A DNA stretch of 64,000 bases, from contig NZ_ADVG01000002.1 in NCBI RefSeq assembly GCF_000178855.1, forward strand, positions 310,001 to 374,000. The letters are read 5' to 3'. Under the pieces are notes generated by a model. It ran no database searches, was not told the origin of the DNA, and saw nothing but the letters and a program-made list of their open reading frames with translations. Both the position numbers and the translations under genes were made by a program. Position 1 is the stretch's first letter. Every line of letters starts with the position of its first letter. This document shows positions 34,235 through 43,207 of the stretch, piece by piece. Origin of the DNA: Ktedonobacter racemifer DSM 44963. Lineage in GTDB: Bacteria > Chloroflexota > Ktedonobacteria > Ktedonobacterales > Ktedonobacteraceae.

Positions 34235-34873
34235 CTATAGCCATCCATGTTTGACGGCAACCATCACTGCCTCAGTACGATTCTTGACATTGAGACGATG
34301 CAAAATTTCTTGTACATAGCCCTTGATTGTGTTCTCACTCAAGTAGAGCTTCTTGGCAATTTCACGGCTAGATAACCCTTGCGCGACAAAACGCAGAATC
34401 ACAAGCTGCTGAGAACTGAGGGATTCAAGAGAAAGTTCAGGATTTGTCTGTGGGGCACGACGTAGTTGGGTCATGAGAACAGCGGCAGCCTTGGGGTCAA
34501 TAGCTCCCTCCCCTCGTGCAACGGCCCGAATTGAGCGTTTCAAGTCGAAGCGTTCGATATCCTTGACAATGTAACCACGCGCCCCTGCCTGAATACATTC
34601 TGCCACTAACGTTTCATCCGTAAAGGTGGTCAGGATAATCACTGCTGTCTCGGGGAAACGTTCAGTCACAGTGCGACAGACCTCGATTCCGCTCGAATCA
34701 GGAAGGCGAACATCGAGCAAGGCGATATCTGGTTGGAGACGTTCAATCAATTCGAGGGCCTGGACGGCAGTGGCAGCATCACCGACAATACTAAAATCTG
34801 GCTCGGTCATGAGTATCGCCTTGAGTCCTTCACGTACCATCTCGTGATCGTCAATAATCAGTAAGCGGATCAT
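34235..34873 (-). CDS. NarL/FixJ-type response regulator
   Basis: 212 residues. Receiver with acidic pair LLIIDDHEMV, acceptor Asp in IALLDVRLPDSSG, Thr in VIILTTFTDE and Lys in GYIVKDIERF. A LuxR-type HTH follows (LSSQQLVILRFVAQGLSSREIAKKLYLSENTIKGYVQEIL). Its start overlaps the kinase stop (ATGA), so it pairs with the GAF kinase. Immediate upstream position to cox suggests control of CO oxidation genes (inference). Confidence 0.88.
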   Translation of the reverse strand: MIRLLIIDDHEMVREGLKAILMTEPDFSIVGDAATAVQALELIERLQPDIALLDVRLPDSSGIEVCRTVTERFPETAVIILTTFTDETLVAECIQAGARGYIVKDIERFDLKRSIRAVARGEGAIDPKAAAVLMTQLRRAPQTNPELSLESLSSQQLVILRFVAQGLSSREIAKKLYLSENTIKGYVQEILHRLNVKNRTEAVMVAVKHGWL

Positions 34874-36228
34874 AATGGGACCACCGCCTTTACGATAAGC
34901 CCACCCTCTTCGCCATTCACCAGCGTAAAGTGCCCGCCAAGCTCTTCTATCCTACGCCTCATTCCTCGCAAGCCCAGGTGCATAGCATCCTTATCATACG
35001 ACTGTAATACCTGAGTGGGGAGACCAATGCCATTATCTTGAACGACCAGTATCGCATGTTCACCTGTTACCTGCACCGTCACAATCACAATCGTAGCACA
35101 TGCGTGGCGGCGCACATTAGAAAGGGCCTCTTGAGCAACAGTCAGCAGCGTTTTCTCGACACAAGCTGATGGCGCTATAGTCCATTCTGCCACGACCAGA
35201 TCCGCTTCAATAGAAGTCGCTTCGCGCAAATCACGAATCTGGGTATAGAGCATTTTCACCAGCCCCTCTTCGGGAAGCTCTGCCGAGGACAGCGCAAAGA
35301 TTGCATCACGCACCTGGGCAGTTCCTAAAGAAGCAAGCTGTTTAATTGAGCGTAATGCATGAAGCAGTGACGAACCAGGCTCCAGTTGTTCTTTAACCCA
35401 ATCCGCTTTCAAGCCAATCGTGAACAATGTTTGTTGTACACGATCATGGAGTTCCTGGGCAATCCGTCTGCGCTCTTCGCCAAGCATCTGACGCTTCTGG
35501 ACCTCGGTTAGCTCGTGGTGTAACTGCTGGAGGTGTGTTGCGAACTTGCTCAATTCCTGGTTCTGGCGCTCCAGTTCGGCGGTACGCTCACGGACTTCAC
35601 TTTCCAGGTGGGCAGCATAAGCTTCCATAGCTCGACGTTCACGCGCGATAAGTTGAGCATTATGGATAGCGACTGCTGCTTGCGCACTCAAAGCCTCGAT
35701 GAGTTCAAAGTGGCGGTTTGTGAAACATCCAGGACGTGTATCGCCAATCAGGAATGCGCCCAGAATTGCTCCCTCACGGGTACGCAATTGCACACCCAGA
35801 AAGCTGCGTACAGAAATATGCCCCTTTGGAATGCCTACATAACGAGGGTCCTTCAGGACATCGTCGATAATAATGGATGCACCTTCCCAGAAGACAGGAT
35901 AGAGTACTCCAACACCTTCGACTACACCCAGGCGACGAAAATGAGCCGCTATGTGCTCTGATGCACCGGAGATAGCGGCCAGACGAAAACTTGCTTTCTT
36001 TGTGGGAGTAGTAGCACATTCTTCCACGATTTCGGGTATGAGAAAGAATGCAGCATATTGAGCAGCAGTTACTTTGCGTGCTGCATCTGTCATCATCTGC
36101 AATAGACGCTGTAAGTCAAACTCAGACGTCAGCGCAATTGCAATCCTGTTTAATTGTGCTAACTCTTCAGCCTGTTGCTGCAAGTTTGTAATGAGCTGAG
36201 CACGACTCTCATCGATGGGTTGGGCCAT
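34870..36228 (-). CDS. GAF-domain sensor histidine kinase (HisKA_3 type)
   Basis: 452 residues. An N-terminal coiled-coil start, GAF domain at about 20-195 (LLQMMTDAARKVTAAQYAAFFLI to LSAQAAVAIHNAQLIARE) and coiled coil 200-245 are followed by HisKA_3 with the phospho-His in EERRRIAQELHDRVQQTLF. The ATPase domain carries VVQDNGIGLPTQ and LGLRGMRRRIEELGG. No membrane segment, so it is a cytoplasmic sensor. GAF domains can bind haem, nucleotides or other ligands; redox or CO sensing is possible but not shown by any residue I can name. Confidence 0.87.
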   Translation of the reverse strand: MAQPIDESRAQLITNLQQQAEELAQLNRIAIALTSEFDLQRLLQMMTDAARKVTAAQYAAFFLIPEIVEECATTPTKKASFRLAAISGASEHIAAHFRRLGVVEGVGVLYPVFWEGASIIIDDVLKDPRYVGIPKGHISVRSFLGVQLRTREGAILGAFLIGDTRPGCFTNRHFELIEALSAQAAVAIHNAQLIARERRAMEAYAAHLESEVRERTAELERQNQELSKFATHLQQLHHELTEVQKRQMLGEERRRIAQELHDRVQQTLFTIGLKADWVKEQLEPGSSLLHALRSIKQLASLGTAQVRDAIFALSSAELPEEGLVKMLYTQIRDLREATSIEADLVVAEWTIAPSACVEKTLLTVAQEALSNVRRHACATIVIVTVQVTGEHAILVVQDNGIGLPTQVLQSYDKDAMHLGLRGMRRRIEELGGHFTLVNGEEGGLIVKAVVPL

Positions 36229-36242
36229 ATCGTGACGTTATT

Positions 36243-36620
36243 GGGCTTTAGCCCACCGCAAGCCACGGGGATTCATCCCGTGGTTAGGCGTTTGCGGCTT
36301 TAGCCCTTGCCCTTCCGTTTTTTCTGTACGCGAAAAGAATTGATCAGCAGTACATTGAGAACTGAATAGTGTATGGGTTCCATAGCGAAGGGCTATGGGT
36401 AAAAACGCTACCGTGTTAGCCAAAGACCACGGCTACTTGCTAAAGAGAGCAATTGCAACGTGTAGGCATTTCAATCAACGTACAAAAGTATCAGGGGATA
36501 ATCGATTGCTCCCCTGTAGTTGGTCGAATGGCACGACCCACGGATAGCAGCAATGCTATGCGCGTAGCTCGCAAGGAGAAAATGTACTTGCGAGAAGCCA
36601 CTGGTCTTTAGACCATGTGG
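36243..36620. mobile_element. ORF-less IS200/IS605-like hairpin relic
   Basis: One end has GGGCTTTAGCCC (36243-36254) and CCACGGG/CCCGTGG (36263-36283). The other end has a hairpin at 36598-36620 with arms CCACTGGTC and GACCATGTGG around TTTA, the form seen at right ends of IS605-type elements. No transposase or tnpB frame lies between. It is probably a non-autonomous or eroded element. Confidence 0.45.
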
Positions 36621-36748
36621 AGTGTCACTCACTCCCAGGTAAGAGACAACAGAGGGAATACACTGAGCAAAGTATACCATATTCGCTCCTAGAATCTTAA
36701 ACGCATTTCGAGTGCTTAAGCTCTAAGAGTGTGTCGTAAGACGAATAT

Positions 36749-37231
36749 TCAGTATCGGGAAGGAGCTAAACGAGTCAAGAAGAGACGGATGGCAGCCACC
36801 TGGATAAAGGCCTCGCTACTTGAGGGCGAACCCTCATAATCGCGAGCAAGCCGTCGAAAGCGAATAAGCCAACCAAAAGTTCGTTCAACAATCCATCGTT
36901 TGCGTTGAACCTGGAATCCTCCTTGGGGTTTGCCAATTTCAACGGGTTGCCCATTGATGAGTTCCCAATGCGATGGAGGCGGAACAATCTCAATTTCCCA
37001 TCCAAGATGTTGCCAGAGCCATTGTTCAAACGGCTCTCCATCGTAGCCATGATCGGCAAAGAGATGAGAAAGACGAGGAAACACAGACGCTAGCCCATCG
37101 AGCAAGAAATGAGCGCCTGCCCGATCCGCGATGTTGGCTGCAAGCACCTTGATGGCCAGGATGAAGCCCTGAGTATCAACGAGGAGGTGCCTTTTGCGTC
37201 CCCAGATTTTTTTTCCCGGCATCGTAGCCAC
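36749..37231 (-). CDS. IS5-family transposase, second frame
   Basis: It continues the transposase after the A8 slippage site: GRKRHLLVDTQGFILAIKVLAANIADRAG, SHLFADHGYDG (second Asp) and RWIVERTFGWLIRFRRLARDYE (Glu). It has no ribosome site of its own, so it is most likely made only as the C-terminal part of a frameshift fusion. Confidence 0.82.
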   Translation of the reverse strand: MATMPGKKIWGRKRHLLVDTQGFILAIKVLAANIADRAGAHFLLDGLASVFPRLSHLFADHGYDGEPFEQWLWQHLGWEIEIVPPPSHWELINGQPVEIGKPQGGFQVQRKRWIVERTFGWLIRFRRLARDYEGSPSSSEAFIQVAAIRLFLTRLAPSRY

Positions 37232-37601
37232 GTTCGATGCCTGGGACAGGACTGGTTTTGCTGGATTGGCTATCGACGATACCGGCGCTTGGTTCTTCCT
37301 CTCGCCCTATCGAGCCACGAGCCTGACGGCGCAAGGCATGCATCACGTTTTCCCAGATTCCATCGAGTTTCCAGCGACGGAAGTAGTGGTACGCTGTTTT
37401 GCCATCGGGCAGGTCGTGGGGCATTTGCCGCCAAGAACAGCCTGTCCGCAGAACATAGAGGATGCCATTGATGATTTCTCGCCTGGGAATGACCTCCTGG
37501 GTCGCATTGGGAGAAGGTGGCGGGATAAAGGGAGCCAACCGCTCCCATTGCGCATCGGTCAGATCCGATGGATAGCGCTTTCTCGTGATGCTCTCATTCA
37601 T
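37176..37601 (-). CDS. IS5-family transposase, first frame
   Basis: It begins MNESITRKRYPSDLTDAQWERLAPFIPPPSP and includes GILYVLRTGCSWRQMPHDLP and a first catalytic Asp in GIVDSQSSK. The frame reaches an A8 run (minus strand GGGAAAAAAAATC near 37203-37213) and overlaps the second frame there. A net +1 (or -2) shift at that run would fuse both frames. Such slippage is common in this IS group. Confidence 0.85.
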   Translation of the reverse strand: MNESITRKRYPSDLTDAQWERLAPFIPPPSPNATQEVIPRREIINGILYVLRTGCSWRQMPHDLPDGKTAYHYFRRWKLDGIWENVMHALRRQARGSIGREEEPSAGIVDSQSSKTSPVPGIERGYDAGKKNLGTQKAPPR

Positions 37602-37989
37602 CAGATTCGGCTCCTTGTTCAGTTTATTGCGTCTCTTGATTGTCTCCTTTCAGTTTATTCTTGGCTCTATGAGCCTCTTACGACACACTCTAAGACCGGT
37701 AAGAGAAAATATGAGAACGTCCAGCCTCCAGAATCGAAGACGATCCCAGGCATCCTACGTATCTCGAAACGATCACGGGAGTAGGGTATCGGTTCCGCCA
37801 ACCATGCATTCCTGTTATGTCAGGTTGATCCATCTTGGCAGAGTCTGCGACGCATCAGATTACTTGTCCGCATTTGTCGCGCTCTGCCATATTGCGGTTT
37901 ACTGGTAGTGTTGGAGAATTCTTTTTATAGGAGAAGGCAACGGGTGAAAGCGTTCCTTCACCGATATTCCAGGGTTCTAGACACGGAAT

Positions 37990-39443
37990 TTCGCCTCAAG
38001 CACGCTACGGGCTGGTCATTCGCGAAGCCGCGCAGCGCTCCATTATCCTGGTTGACTCGCTGCTCTCCACGCTGCCAATCTTACTGGGAGTGCTCAGTCT
38101 GGCCGCGACACTCTTTGCCCTGGCTCCGCTGATGGTCGTCGCTTTGATCGTGATTGCCATTCCGGCGCTGATCACCGAGCGCAGGCTCAGCCACGCCATG
38201 TACAGCCTGCAAGAGCGCTCGGCTCCCCAGCAACTGCGCATGGATGTGCTGACCAATATGCAGGTGGATGCCGACTTCCAGCGCGATGTGCGCGTTTACC
38301 AGAGCGACCTGGTCTCACGCGAATATACACATTTAGCCGAGCGCTACCTGGCGGAATTGAAGCGCCTCACCGCGCGCTTTCTGGGCTTGCGCACCGGGGC
38401 CGCCCTGGCCCAGGTCATCGGGCTGGGACTGGCGCTTACGGCGGCCTTCGCGCTTCTTGGTCGCGGGCAACTCAGCGTGGCCAGTTTTGCCGTGCTCATT
38501 CCTGGTATCTCCATGCTCTCCGGGATGATCAATTCCTTCCTCTACCAATACCGCTCGCTACGCGAATCCCTGCTGTATGCCGAAACGCTTTTCGACTTTC
38601 TGGGCACCTCGTTTGATCCCGTCGCCGATTCGTCCGAAACAACGCCGCTGCTGGTCTCTGCGTCTCGTTTGGACTCCATTCAGCTCGAAGGGATCTCCTA
38701 TACCTATCCCGAAACGCAGAAAGAGGCTCTCACTGACGTCTCGTGTATGTTCAAGCCAGGGCTGACCGCGATCGTGGGCACCAATGGAGCCGGCAAGAGC
38801 ACGCTCATCAAACTGCTCTCCGGCCTCGTTGCTCCCACCAGCGGCCGGCTGATGGCCACCCTTTCCACTGGCGAAGAAGTATCCCTTGCAGCCTGTACCA
38901 GGGCCATGCTCTTCCAGGAGCCGGCCCATTTCCCGTTCAGTATTCGCCACAATGTGACCATGCGCTTTGAGTACCTGCCAGAAGAGCGCATCTGGAAGGC
39001 GCTGCGGCAGGCCGGGCTGGAGGCAGTGGTGCGAGCGTTGCCTGATGGGCTGGACATCGTAGTGGGGGCAGGCTTTGGCAGGGCTGCCGATCTGTCCGGG
39101 GGGGCAATGGCAGCGCCTGGCTCTGGCGCGGCTGCTCTACCACGATGCCCCGTTGCTCATGCTCGATGAACCGAGCGCGAGCCTGGATCCGGTTGGGGAA
39201 CGCCAGATCTTCGAACTGCTCGCGCGGCTCTCGCGTGAGAAAATTATTCTGTTTGCCACCCACCGCTACGACACCATTCGCCAGGCTGACACGATTGCGG
39301 TACTGGTCGATGGACGGCTCGCGGAGATGGGCACCCATGACGAGCTGGAACAGAACGCGCGCGAGTTCTGGTCCCTTTACCTGGCCCAAGGCTCGTCTCC
39401 TGTAGCTGATGTCTCACCGCTCAAGAAAAGGAGGTCCTCATGA
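37990..39443 (+). pseudogene. ABC exporter, 5'-truncated and frameshifted
   Basis: From about 37990 the frame reads QARYGLVIREAAQRSIILVDSLLSTLP, the middle of a type I ABC exporter membrane domain; the first transmembrane helices are missing. The nucleotide-binding part keeps Walker A (GTNGAGKSTLIKLLSG). At the signature LSGGQ a run of seven G (39108-39114) shifts the frame; six G would give DLSGGQWQRLALARLLY, and Walker B LLMLDEPSASLDP follows in the other frame to 39443. The region is strikingly GC-rich. Its stop overlaps ATG 39440 of a next gene that ends after 20 codons at the repeat boundary. Confidence 0.75.
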
Positions 39444-39502
39444 ACGTTCTCCAGCGTCCTTCTACCAGTGATGGGCAAACCAGGCAACACCCGAGAAAGT
39501 AA
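39440..39502 (+). pseudogene. truncated start of a gene downstream of the ABC exporter
   Basis: ATG 39440 overlaps the ABC stop (ATGA), with AAAGGAGG just upstream. The frame reads MNVLQRPSTSDGQTRQHPRK and stops at 39500-39502. Repeat copy B begins 15 bases later. It is probably the 5' end of a partner ABC gene whose remainder was replaced by the repeat. Confidence 0.4.
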
Positions 39503-39516
39503 ATCGATTCGCAATC

Positions 39517-39740
39517 TTGACAACAAATTGACAGCAAAGCCGCCGGACGCCAGCGGATTACGACACGCGCCGATGAACGATGGTCCATCTCAATCCGCAC
39601 GGGGAGCTCCTTGGCGGACAGCGGCGAATAAGAATGGGGAGGCGCCCACGGATCTCTCCACCGGCACCTCCCTCATCGTAGGATGACGCCCTCAGGACCA
39701 TTCTAGACGTTCCTGAGGGCGTTTTGTTTTTTGGCAAAAC
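39517..39740. repeat. dispersed structured repeat, copy B, with terminator
   Basis: It begins with TTGACAACAAATTGACAGC and shares the GCAAAGCCGCCGGACGCC block, the GGCGGACAGCGGCGAA block and the ATCTCTCCACC block with the other copies. It ends in a 12-bp perfect stem (ACGCCCTCAGGA 39686-39697, TCCTGAGGGCGT 39711-39722) followed by TTTGTTTTTT, an apparent rho-independent terminator. The loop keeps TTCTAGAC, as in the other copies. Copy B lacks the final TTGACAGC block. Confidence 0.75.
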
Positions 39741-39884
39741 CAGAGCTTAGTACAGCTTCAGTACAGCTTCTCACAAAAAGAAGCGTTTTTACTTGTTGTT
39801 TGCCTGATAAAATGGCTCTTACGCACCCTCGCTGGTCTGGAAGATGATCCTGGTATCAGCGAGACTGTGGAAGAATGAGCCTCT

Positions 39885-40085
39885 TCAATGTAAATGAAGA
39901 TGTAAGGCATCAACGGCACCAATTCGCGAGAGGATAAAGCGAAGTCCTTTCTTTCTACCATTGGTTTGAGAAGATTGCAGCTCGGTTGCACGATGAAGTT
40001 CGTGACCGCAGACTTCACACGTTGTTGCCTCTTCTCTATTCACTTTCGCGCAAAAATTGCACTGATTCGCCGTTCTGTCGGACAT
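39885..40085 (-). CDS. small zinc-ribbon protein, 66 aa
   Basis: The frame MSDRTANQCNFCAKVNREEATTCEVCGHEL carries two CxxC pairs typical of a zinc ribbon, then a basic tail (RKKGLRF). AGGGAGTG precedes the ATG. It may be an intact small gene or the 5' remnant of a zinc-ribbon-headed protein, since the tail (ALHLHLH) is unusual. Confidence 0.5.
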   Translation of the reverse strand: MSDRTANQCNFCAKVNREEATTCEVCGHELHRATELQSSQTNGRKKGLRFILSRIGAVDALHLHLH

Positions 40086-40268
40086 CTTTTCACTCCCTCT
40101 CTCTGGACATCATAGGCAGAGAGCCCAAAACCAACGTGTCCCAAAACACAGCCATGTATCACTAGCTGCATTATATCAGATTTCCTATCAGCAAAGTTGC
40201 GTGTAAACCGATAAAATTGATGGTTGACAGATAATATGCCTCATGTCCACTTTGGGGCAAAAAGATTA

Positions 40269-40305
40269 CCTTATGAGCATATCTCAGGTATATTTGCTCA
40301 TAAGG
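40269..40305. repeat. 11-bp inverted repeat in intergenic DNA
   Basis: CCTTATGAGCA (40269-40279) and TGCTCATAAGG (40295-40305) are perfect inverse copies with a 15-base spacer. It sits upstream of the IS630 cluster and may be an operator or hairpin of a lost gene. The 300 bases around it hold no gene. Confidence 0.45.
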
Positions 40306-40389
40306 AGAAAATCTCGGCAGGATCTACAGTACTTACCATACATTCAAATAATGCATCCTGATAGGGCACTTCCGCGCCTTTTCCTGCTA

Positions 40390-41831
40390 GTGGGTCAGTT
40401 GCCAAGTCTTGTCCGGTTGTGACATACTCAAGGAGAACATAAGAACCCATGATCCATGAAAGGACGCTTCAAGAACCCCACGGTATGTCCCATCCCATTA
40501 CTCAACCCCTCCGCCCTCTTACGGATGCCGAACGCAGCGAACTCACACGCATCAGCCATGCTCCCAGCGAACGTCTGAACCGCCATCAGCGAGCCGTTGC
40601 TCTTCTGGCTATCGAAGCGGGAAAAAACCTGACAGATGCCGCAAAAGCAGCTGGCTGGAAAACCCCGAAAACCGTTGCCCGGCTGATTCGCCGCTTTCAT
40701 GAACGAGGTCTTGTTGCTCTGGATGACCTTCCTCGCCGTGGCCATCCCCGCAGCTATGGCTCGACTGAACGAACACGGATTGTCCAAGAACTCCGTCGCC
40801 ATCCCTTGCGCAAAGAAGACGGCACAGCGACGTGGTCACTTGCTACGTTACGACGTGCCTTACGAGAAGCCCCTGACGGATTGCCGCGAGTGAGCACATT
40901 TACTATTCTCTACACGCTGCATGAGGCTGGTTACAGCTGGCAAAAGAGTCGGACCTGGTGTGAGACAGGCAAGACCCTACGCAAAAAGGATGGTCGTGTT
41001 GAAGAAAGCTATGACGAATATACCCAGGAAAAAACAGCAGTGATTGAGCGAGCCTATCTGATTGGCGAACAGCTTGGGTTCCAGGTATGGTGCGAAGACG
41101 AGGCTGGTCCGTATCAGACCATTCCACAGCCTGGCAGTTCCTGGCAGGTGGAAAATCGACCGGCACGCCAGGCGCATCAATACCTGCGAGGGGAAACGGC
41201 GAAATTACTCACCTTGTTCCGCCCTGCCACTGGAGAACTGCGCGCCGAAGTGGTTCAGCAAAGTACCAATGCCATTCTGCATCCCTGGTTGCAGCGAGAA
41301 TTGACAGACATCTTGAAACAGTGTCCTCCTGCTCCCGAGACGGTTCCAACTGGCCGGCGTTGGCAGGATTGGGATATCTATCCAGCCGCCGAGCAGTTGG
41401 ATCGCTTTTTCCCTCCCGTCAGAATCCTCTTGATCTGGGACAATCTGGCCGGGCACAAAAGCCACAGCCTGGTGCAGTGGTGTGCAGAGCATGGCATTCT
41501 CTTACTTTCCACGCCCAATGCAGGTTCCTGGCTCAACATGGCGGAGTCGGTGCAACGGATCATCAAACGGAGAGCATTGCAAGGCTATCATACCTATGAT
41601 GTCGAGATCCTCAAGCAGTGGCTTACTGATGCCGTCGCAGGTTGGAATCGTCGTCCCACGCCTTTTATCTGGGGCGGCAAGCGGCATGCACGCCGGGATC
41701 GAGCCTATGCACGGCGCCATCGTGTGGGAGGTTCTGGTGCCACCGCTGCTTACGTCATTCCTCGACGTCTTCGCTCGGTCCGCTACTACCGAAAGGCAGC
41801 TTAACCGGACAAAACTTGGCAACTGACCCAC
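40390..41831 (+). mobile_element. IS630-family element, first of three in series
   Basis: The inverted repeats start GTGGGTCAGTTGCCAAGT and match over 29 bases with one difference (40390 onward and ending at 41831). TA flanks both ends (40388-40389, 41832-41833), the IS630 target signature. It encodes one complete transposase. Its right TA is also the left TA of the next element. Confidence 0.9.
40449..41804 (+). CDS. IS630-family transposase
   Basis: 451 residues. N-terminal HTH pair (HRQRAVALLAIEAGKNLTDAAKAAGWKTPKTVARLIRRF-type region), then DDE core: VWCEDEAGPYQTIPQ, ILLIWDNLAGHKS and GSWLNMAESVQRII. The frame is intact, so the element may still be mobile. An ATG at 40485 is an alternative start; AAGGAG lies 13 bases before 40449. 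Confidence 0.9.
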   Translation: MIHERTLQEPHGMSHPITQPLRPLTDAERSELTRISHAPSERLNRHQRAVALLAIEAGKNLTDAAKAAGWKTPKTVARLIRRFHERGLVALDDLPRRGHPRSYGSTERTRIVQELRRHPLRKEDGTATWSLATLRRALREAPDGLPRVSTFTILYTLHEAGYSWQKSRTWCETGKTLRKKDGRVEESYDEYTQEKTAVIERAYLIGEQLGFQVWCEDEAGPYQTIPQPGSSWQVENRPARQAHQYLRGETAKLLTLFRPATGELRAEVVQQSTNAILHPWLQRELTDILKQCPPAPETVPTGRRWQDWDIYPAAEQLDRFFPPVRILLIWDNLAGHKSHSLVQWCAEHGILLLSTPNAGSWLNMAESVQRIIKRRALQGYHTYDVEILKQWLTDAVAGWNRRPTPFIWGGKRHARRDRAYARRHRVGGSGATAAYVIPRRLRSVRYYRKAA

Positions 41832-41838
41832 TAGTGGG

Positions 41839-42573
41839 TCAGCTTGCAATTGAATACCCTCGAATCACTGCAGCGCTCGATCCGGACAGACGGCGTGTCC
41901 GCGCGCGTTCGCGCCGTCGCCTGCGCTTGCCATTCCAGACAAAGGGCGTCGGCTTCACGTTCCAACCGGCCACTGTTTGCTCCAACCAGTCGATGACTTG
42001 TTGGGGGTTCTTGGGATGTTGCCCAGACAAAGCGCGCGGCACAATGATGCGTTGTACCGACTCTGCCATATTGAGCCACGAGCCACCAACGGGAGTGTAG
42101 AGCGGCATCACCCCATGATGAAACAACCATACCACAAGGTCGGGAGTCAGGTGCCCAGCCAGATTGTCCCACACGAGCACGATGCGTAAGGGAGGAAGCC
42201 CCTCATCGTTCTCGTGTGGCCACAACCACGTTTTCCACTGTGCATAGTGCGCCCGCTCTGCTTCCGGCGGCAAGGTCTCTGCTGGCTGCTTTTTCTCCAA
42301 TTCGTCCAACACCTCCGAGAGTTGCTCTTTCTGCCAGGGATGCAAGACGGCATTGGGAGCGGAGAGCACCCCTTTCGCTCGGAGCTGGCCTGTGGCAGGG
42401 CGAAAGAGGGTCAGCAGTTTAGCGGTGCCCCCACGCTCGTACTCGTGGGGATGCAAGAGGGGATGGCCCTCTGGTTGCCACGAGGAGCCCGGCTGTGGGA
42501 TGGCCTGATACGGTCCAGCTTCATCTTCATTGAGTTGCACGATCCCGGCAGCTTCCGCGTGCTCGCATGCCAA
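41839..42573 (-). CDS. IS630-family transposase, second frame
   Basis: It contains the catalytic core: LNEDEAGPYQAIPQPGSSW, RIVLVWDNLAGHLTPD and GSWLNMAESVQRIIVPRAL. It lies in the -1 frame relative to the first part and has no ribosome site, consistent with expression only as a frameshift product. It ends six bases before the left end of the element. Confidence 0.82.
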   Translation of the reverse strand: MACEHAEAAGIVQLNEDEAGPYQAIPQPGSSWQPEGHPLLHPHEYERGGTAKLLTLFRPATGQLRAKGVLSAPNAVLHPWQKEQLSEVLDELEKKQPAETLPPEAERAHYAQWKTWLWPHENDEGLPPLRIVLVWDNLAGHLTPDLVVWLFHHGVMPLYTPVGGSWLNMAESVQRIIVPRALSGQHPKNPQQVIDWLEQTVAGWNVKPTPFVWNGKRRRRRERARTRRLSGSSAAVIRGYSIAS

Positions 42574-42578
42574 CTCGA

Positions 42579-43130
42579 TCAGTCTTTTTTTTCCAGTGTT
42601 TGCTCGTCATAGGTCGTCACCGTGCCGCCTTTGCGTTTGCGCAGCGCGTAGCCGGTGCGGCACCAGGTGCGTGTTCGCTGATAGCTGTAGCCTGAACCAT
42701 GCAGCACCTGACGAATGGTTTCGTTGGCGATGTGAGGCAGATCCGAGGCTTGCAGTGCCTTGCGCAGTAAGGAGAGTGACCAGGTAGCAGTCTGATCGGT
42801 CTGCCGATCTGGGGTCCTGTGTACTTCTTGCAGAATACGCGCCTGCTGCGCGCTCGTGTAGGTCGGCTTGCGCCCACGACCAGCAGCAATCGAAAGCGCT
42901 GCCAAACCGTGCTCATTGAAGCGCTCGACCAACTCGCGCACACTGCATGCCTCTCTAAAGCCTGCCACCAATGCTGCCTGCGGAAAAGACTGCGAGGCCG
43001 CTACTGCCAGCAGCGCTTTGGCTCGCCGCGCCACGTCTATCCGTTCACTGCTGGCCTTGACGATGCGCTGCAATTCACGCTCTTCCTGCTCGCTCAAGGG
43101 ACGCAGAGGGTGTTTTGGGGATTGAGCCAT
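42579..43130 (-). CDS. IS630-family transposase, first frame
   Basis: From ATG 43130 (MAQSPKHPLRPLSEQEERELQRI) the frame covers the HTH region and ends LEKKD at an A8 run on the minus strand (GGAAAAAAAAGAC). A -1 shift there continues as KRLIELACEHAEAAGI in the next frame. The run is a good slippery site, so fusion by programmed -1 frameshifting is more likely than decay. Confidence 0.82.
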   Translation of the reverse strand: MAQSPKHPLRPLSEQEERELQRIVKASSERIDVARRAKALLAVAASQSFPQAALVAGFREACSVRELVERFNEHGLAALSIAAGRGRKPTYTSAQQARILQEVHRTPDRQTDQTATWSLSLLRKALQASDLPHIANETIRQVLHGSGYSYQRTRTWCRTGYALRKRKGGTVTTYDEQTLEKKD

Positions 43131-43207
43131 GGACGTTTTCCTTCTTTCTCCCCCTATTCTATCACCTCCGCTTCCCTCCTGGTGCTCAATTGCGAGTTGA
43201 CCCACTA

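Larger units (their letters stand above)
36727..37690 (-). mobile_element. IS5-family insertion sequence with TAA target duplication
   Basis: The terminal inverted repeats are GAGTGTGTCGTAAGA at 36727 and its complement ending at 37690. TAA flanks both sides (36724-36726 and 37691-37693). The 964-bp element encodes two overlapping transposase frames. Size, ends and 3-bp duplication fit the IS427-like group of IS5. Confidence 0.85.
41834..43205 (-). mobile_element. IS630-family element, second of three in series
   Basis: The inverted repeats start GTGGGTCA and share CT-x-GCAATTGA (left end at 41834, right end at 43205; 18 of 20 bases match). It is flanked by TA at 41832-41833 and 43206-43207. 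It is oriented opposite to the first element and only distantly related to it. The transposase is in two frames. Confidence 0.88.

Noticed and set aside
37908..38132. Start of the ABC exporter at the ATG near 37908
   Set aside because: That frame differs from the exporter frame and its protein shows no membrane-domain features; the true 5' end is missing.
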